A stretch of DNA of 64,000 nucleotides from Ruegeria intermedia (lineage in GTDB: Bacteria; Pseudomonadota; Alphaproteobacteria; Rhodobacterales; Rhodobacteraceae), in contig NZ_FQVK01000017.1 in the NCBI RefSeq assembly GCF_900129345.1, positions 33,442 to 97,441 on the forward strand, written 5' to 3'. The position numbers and the translations under genes are program-made. This document shows, piece after piece, positions 61,926-64,000 of the stretch (positions are counted from its first letter, which is position 1; each line of letters starts with the position of its first letter). Below the pieces are notes generated by a model. The model searched no databases. It saw only the letters and a list, made by a program, of their open reading frames with translations, and was not told the DNA's origin.

Positions 61926-63718
61926 CACATTTCATCATCTTCTCCGGGCGCTCGACACTGCTTGAAGTCCCGCTTGGCAAGTCTCAAACCGTGCACAGCT
62001 TCGAAGTGCAGGAGACTGCGCGCATCGGGTTCGAGGTCGAAGATTACGACGAACGCGTGACCTACCAGATTTCGATCGGGGACATTCCGATCACCGAAGA
62101 GCCGCAGGAGCGTCGATCGCGCCTGGAGTGGCCCGCATCGCCTTGTCTGGATGGCGCCTCCGGTGTGACCCCTATCAGCCTTCGGGATGTCGCAACCGGG
62201 GATGTGCTTGCGCGCTCGCTCGCGCTGGTCGAACCCAGTAAACTGTCTGCAAGCGCCTATGAGGCCATGTACGCGGATATGCGGCGCATCAGCGTCGAAT
62301 TGTTGCTCGACCTGATCTCGAAGTCCCGTCTGGCGCTTTCACAGCGCCCATCGTTGCGCAGCGACAATGTGCAGCCGCTCACCGCACGTTTGGAACTCAG
62401 CCAGATCAGGTGGTTCTGGAACCGCTTCTCTCCGATCCTTGCGGATATCCTGGAGGATCCGCACAAGGAATTGCGTCATCGTCGGTCGGTGCGACCGCTG
62501 AGACCTGGAGAGCGTCTGTTGCCGGATGTCTTGCGCCGATTTGCAAACCGCGGGCTCGGTGCTCGCGAAGCGGTGCGGTCCGGAGCGCTCGTCGAACTTC
62601 CCACGGTGATGTCGGACCGGAATACCCGGGAAAACAGTGTGATCGTAGCGTTCATGGACCTGCTTTGGCGGCGGGTCGACCGCAGCCTGAAGCGAGCTCG
62701 AGCGGAACGCGACATGCGCTTTGCGCGCATGCGCAGCTTCAGATCCGACGATGCAGCGCTAGCGCGATTCACCCAACTGCGCGAGGAGCCAAAAGTCGCC
62801 AGGCTGCAAGAAATCATCGATGCTGGCGAAGGTATCGTGAATGAGATCCGCAGAGGGATTCGCAGTTTTGCCATTCCTGTCGCCCGTATGGGGCGACAGG
62901 ATATTCTCGACAGCTTCAACAGCCCGTTTTTCCAGAGCCAACCGCACTATGCGCGCGCCGCGAGACTGATGCGCGCATTCTTGGATGCGACCGCAGTCGT
63001 CGTCGAGCAAGGTGACGCTGAGGGCGCCAAGTCGATCGAAACGATCTTCGAACAATGGGTATTTTTCCGGATTTCCGCAGCACTCCAGGCTGCCGGGTTG
63101 AGATGCATTTCCCACAAATCGGTATTCGAACCGATCGCGCGGGATCGATTTTCAGTGGATCTCGATCGCAATGCCGCGGTTGATTTTGAAGCGAAGGATG
63201 GGCGTATCGTCCGAATACGGTATGAGCCAACAATCCTGCCGCGATCAGCTGCGCAGGGCATAGATTCGCTCTACCGAGGGCATTCAGAATCGCCTTGGAC
63301 GCCGGACATAGTTCTCGAAATACTGGTTCCCGGCAACGGTCCGCGAGATTACCGGCTAGCATACGCTGCTGTGGTCGATGCAAAGTACACGAGAATGAAC
63401 CATGTACGGAAACGGCTCCAGAAGATTGAAAAATATCGCGAAATTCGAAGCGTTGATTCGGATAGCCAGATAGCTCGACAAGTTTGGGTAGCAGCACCCA
63501 TAGAGGCATCGATTCAACCGCGTGATGAAGCAATTACCTGGTCATCAGGTGGTGAAGTCAACGCTGACCCTGGCGATGTTATTCTAGGTGTTGTTGGCGC
63601 CGATCCCACAGACCCTGATGGAACCGGCCGGACTCTGAGAGCTTTGGTGCTCGGCATTCTAAATCATGCCGAAGCATACGCACTTTCCAGTCGCTCGACG
63701 GTGGCTCAGGGAGCTTGA
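61922..63718 (+). CDS. DUF2357 protein with C-terminal PD-(D/E)XK nuclease (McrC-like)
   Basis: 598 residues, starting in the ATGA overlap. The N-terminal part (about 20-330) matches the general pattern of DUF2357, beta-rich at first and then helical (RWFWNRFSPILADIL; TRENSVIVAFMDLLWRRV). The C-terminal part (about 370-530) is a nuclease: FEQWVFFRI, WTPDIVLEI (D462), AYAAVVDAKYTRM (D486, K488) and KYREI, the order D...(D/E)xK of the PD-(D/E)XK fold. Partner and effector of the McrB-like NTPase; all catalytic residues appear intact. Codon use becomes more AT-rich over the last 300 bases, which suggests transfer. Confidence 0.83.
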   Translation: MTHFIIFSGRSTLLEVPLGKSQTVHSFEVQETARIGFEVEDYDERVTYQISIGDIPITEEPQERRSRLEWPASPCLDGASGVTPISLRDVATGDVLARSLALVEPSKLSASAYEAMYADMRRISVELLLDLISKSRLALSQRPSLRSDNVQPLTARLELSQIRWFWNRFSPILADILEDPHKELRHRRSVRPLRPGERLLPDVLRRFANRGLGAREAVRSGALVELPTVMSDRNTRENSVIVAFMDLLWRRVDRSLKRARAERDMRFARMRSFRSDDAALARFTQLREEPKVARLQEIIDAGEGIVNEIRRGIRSFAIPVARMGRQDILDSFNSPFFQSQPHYARAARLMRAFLDATAVVVEQGDAEGAKSIETIFEQWVFFRISAALQAAGLRCISHKSVFEPIARDRFSVDLDRNAAVDFEAKDGRIVRIRYEPTILPRSAAQGIDSLYRGHSESPWTPDIVLEILVPGNGPRDYRLAYAAVVDAKYTRMNHVRKRLQKIEKYREIRSVDSDSQIARQVWVAAPIEASIQPRDEAITWSSGGEVNADPGDVILGVVGADPTDPDGTGRTLRALVLGILNHAEAYALSSRSTVAQGA

Positions 63719-63963
63719 TAGCCGCAACGTTCAGGGTCAGGGCTTCGGGAACGGGGGCGCCTCAGCCAAGCGATTTTCCGCAGTCAATTCGATCCGCCAA
63801 GGCCGTGCGCTCGGATCAGGGGGCCTGTGTCTACTTTTTGGCTGCCTTCGGATGAGGCCCTTTGGGTCCATGCTTCGGTTCGTGGTCGTTGTCCGTCGTC
63901 AGAGTTTTTCGGACAGCGCAAGCAGTTTCGTAACGGAGGCTCTGGTTCGGTTTCTGTCTGAGT
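63719..63963. other. Short non-coding stretch at the right edge
   Basis: No supported gene in these 245 bases. A leftward frame ending at TAG 63831-63833 has a lysine-rich tail but no recognisable family. This may include the end of an insertion sequence. Confidence 0.35.
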
Positions 63964-64000
63964 TTAGGCGGCAGCGGCTTGATGTTGCAACCGGCGTTTT
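63964..64000 (-). pseudogene. Possible C-terminus of a transposase (partial)
   Basis: Read leftward, the last 37 bases encode KRRLQHQAAAA followed by TAA at 63964-63966. Basic tails of this form close the integrase-core transposases of several IS groups in Roseobacters. Only 11 residues are visible and the rest is outside the window, so this is a tentative call; it cannot be said whether the element is intact. Confidence 0.35.

Overview
The window looks like a chromosome segment of a Rhodobacteraceae (Roseobacter-group, Ruegeria/Phaeobacter-like) alphaproteobacterium. The reasons are the high G+C content, a stand-alone F1 cluster atpHAGDC without F0 genes, and a set of small families typical of that group: DUF2125, DUF1150 beside Hsp20, the TIGR01459 HAD family, H-type lectin, DUF2161, and a fused Sat-CysC. 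Family assignments come from reading translated motifs; no database search was run.

Layout. 1-7.6 kb: end of hisC, tyrC, an extensin-like protein, DUF2125, a ChaC-like cyclotransferase, a MotA/MotB-like stator pair with very long coiled coils, and an M23 peptidase. 7.6-11.6 kb: clpA, gloB and a methyltransferase. 12-16.9 kb: F1 ATP synthase operon with a strong terminator. 16.9-26.9 kb: H-type lectin, prs, an HCCA isomerase/hydrolase pair, threonine aldolase-ycgN-ribF, MaoC, a HAD hydrolase, a palindrome-rich intergenic region, ppaC, TraB/GumN, DUF2161. 26.9-29.1 kb: CIRCE-controlled groESL. 29.2-36.5 kb: a DMT transporter broken by one stop codon, an esterase, an orphan phnM-like gene, purEK, DUF465, hsp20 behind a heat-shock promoter, DUF1150, PhzF and an orphan GT10 fucosyltransferase. 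36.6-50.2 kb: sat-cysC, a membrane ferredoxin-cyclase fusion, trxB, lrp, a Hint protein, pgeF-midA-lgt, ubiK, ybjN, proC, csaA-like, a 2-hydroxyacid dehydrogenase and tdk. 50.2-57 kb: an amber-interrupted small regulator-like gene, a FabH-like ketosynthase, and a MarR-adaptor-RND efflux operon.

From about 57 kb to the end the character changes to an accessory defence island. It holds a decayed IS3-type transposase, a broken FitAB/VapBC-type toxin-antitoxin pair, the N-terminal remnant of a type I restriction HsdR subunit, and then an intact two-gene operon. That operon encodes a coiled-coil McrB-like AAA+ NTPase and a DUF2357 protein ending in a PD-(D/E)XK nuclease, and it is the best candidate for an incompletely described defence system. 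A fragment resembling a transposase C-terminus touches the right edge.

Three features recur across the window. Many co-directional neighbours overlap by ATGA. Four convergent gene pairs share their stop codons in a CTAG palindrome. Three genes carry single premature in-frame stops in otherwise readable coding sequence.
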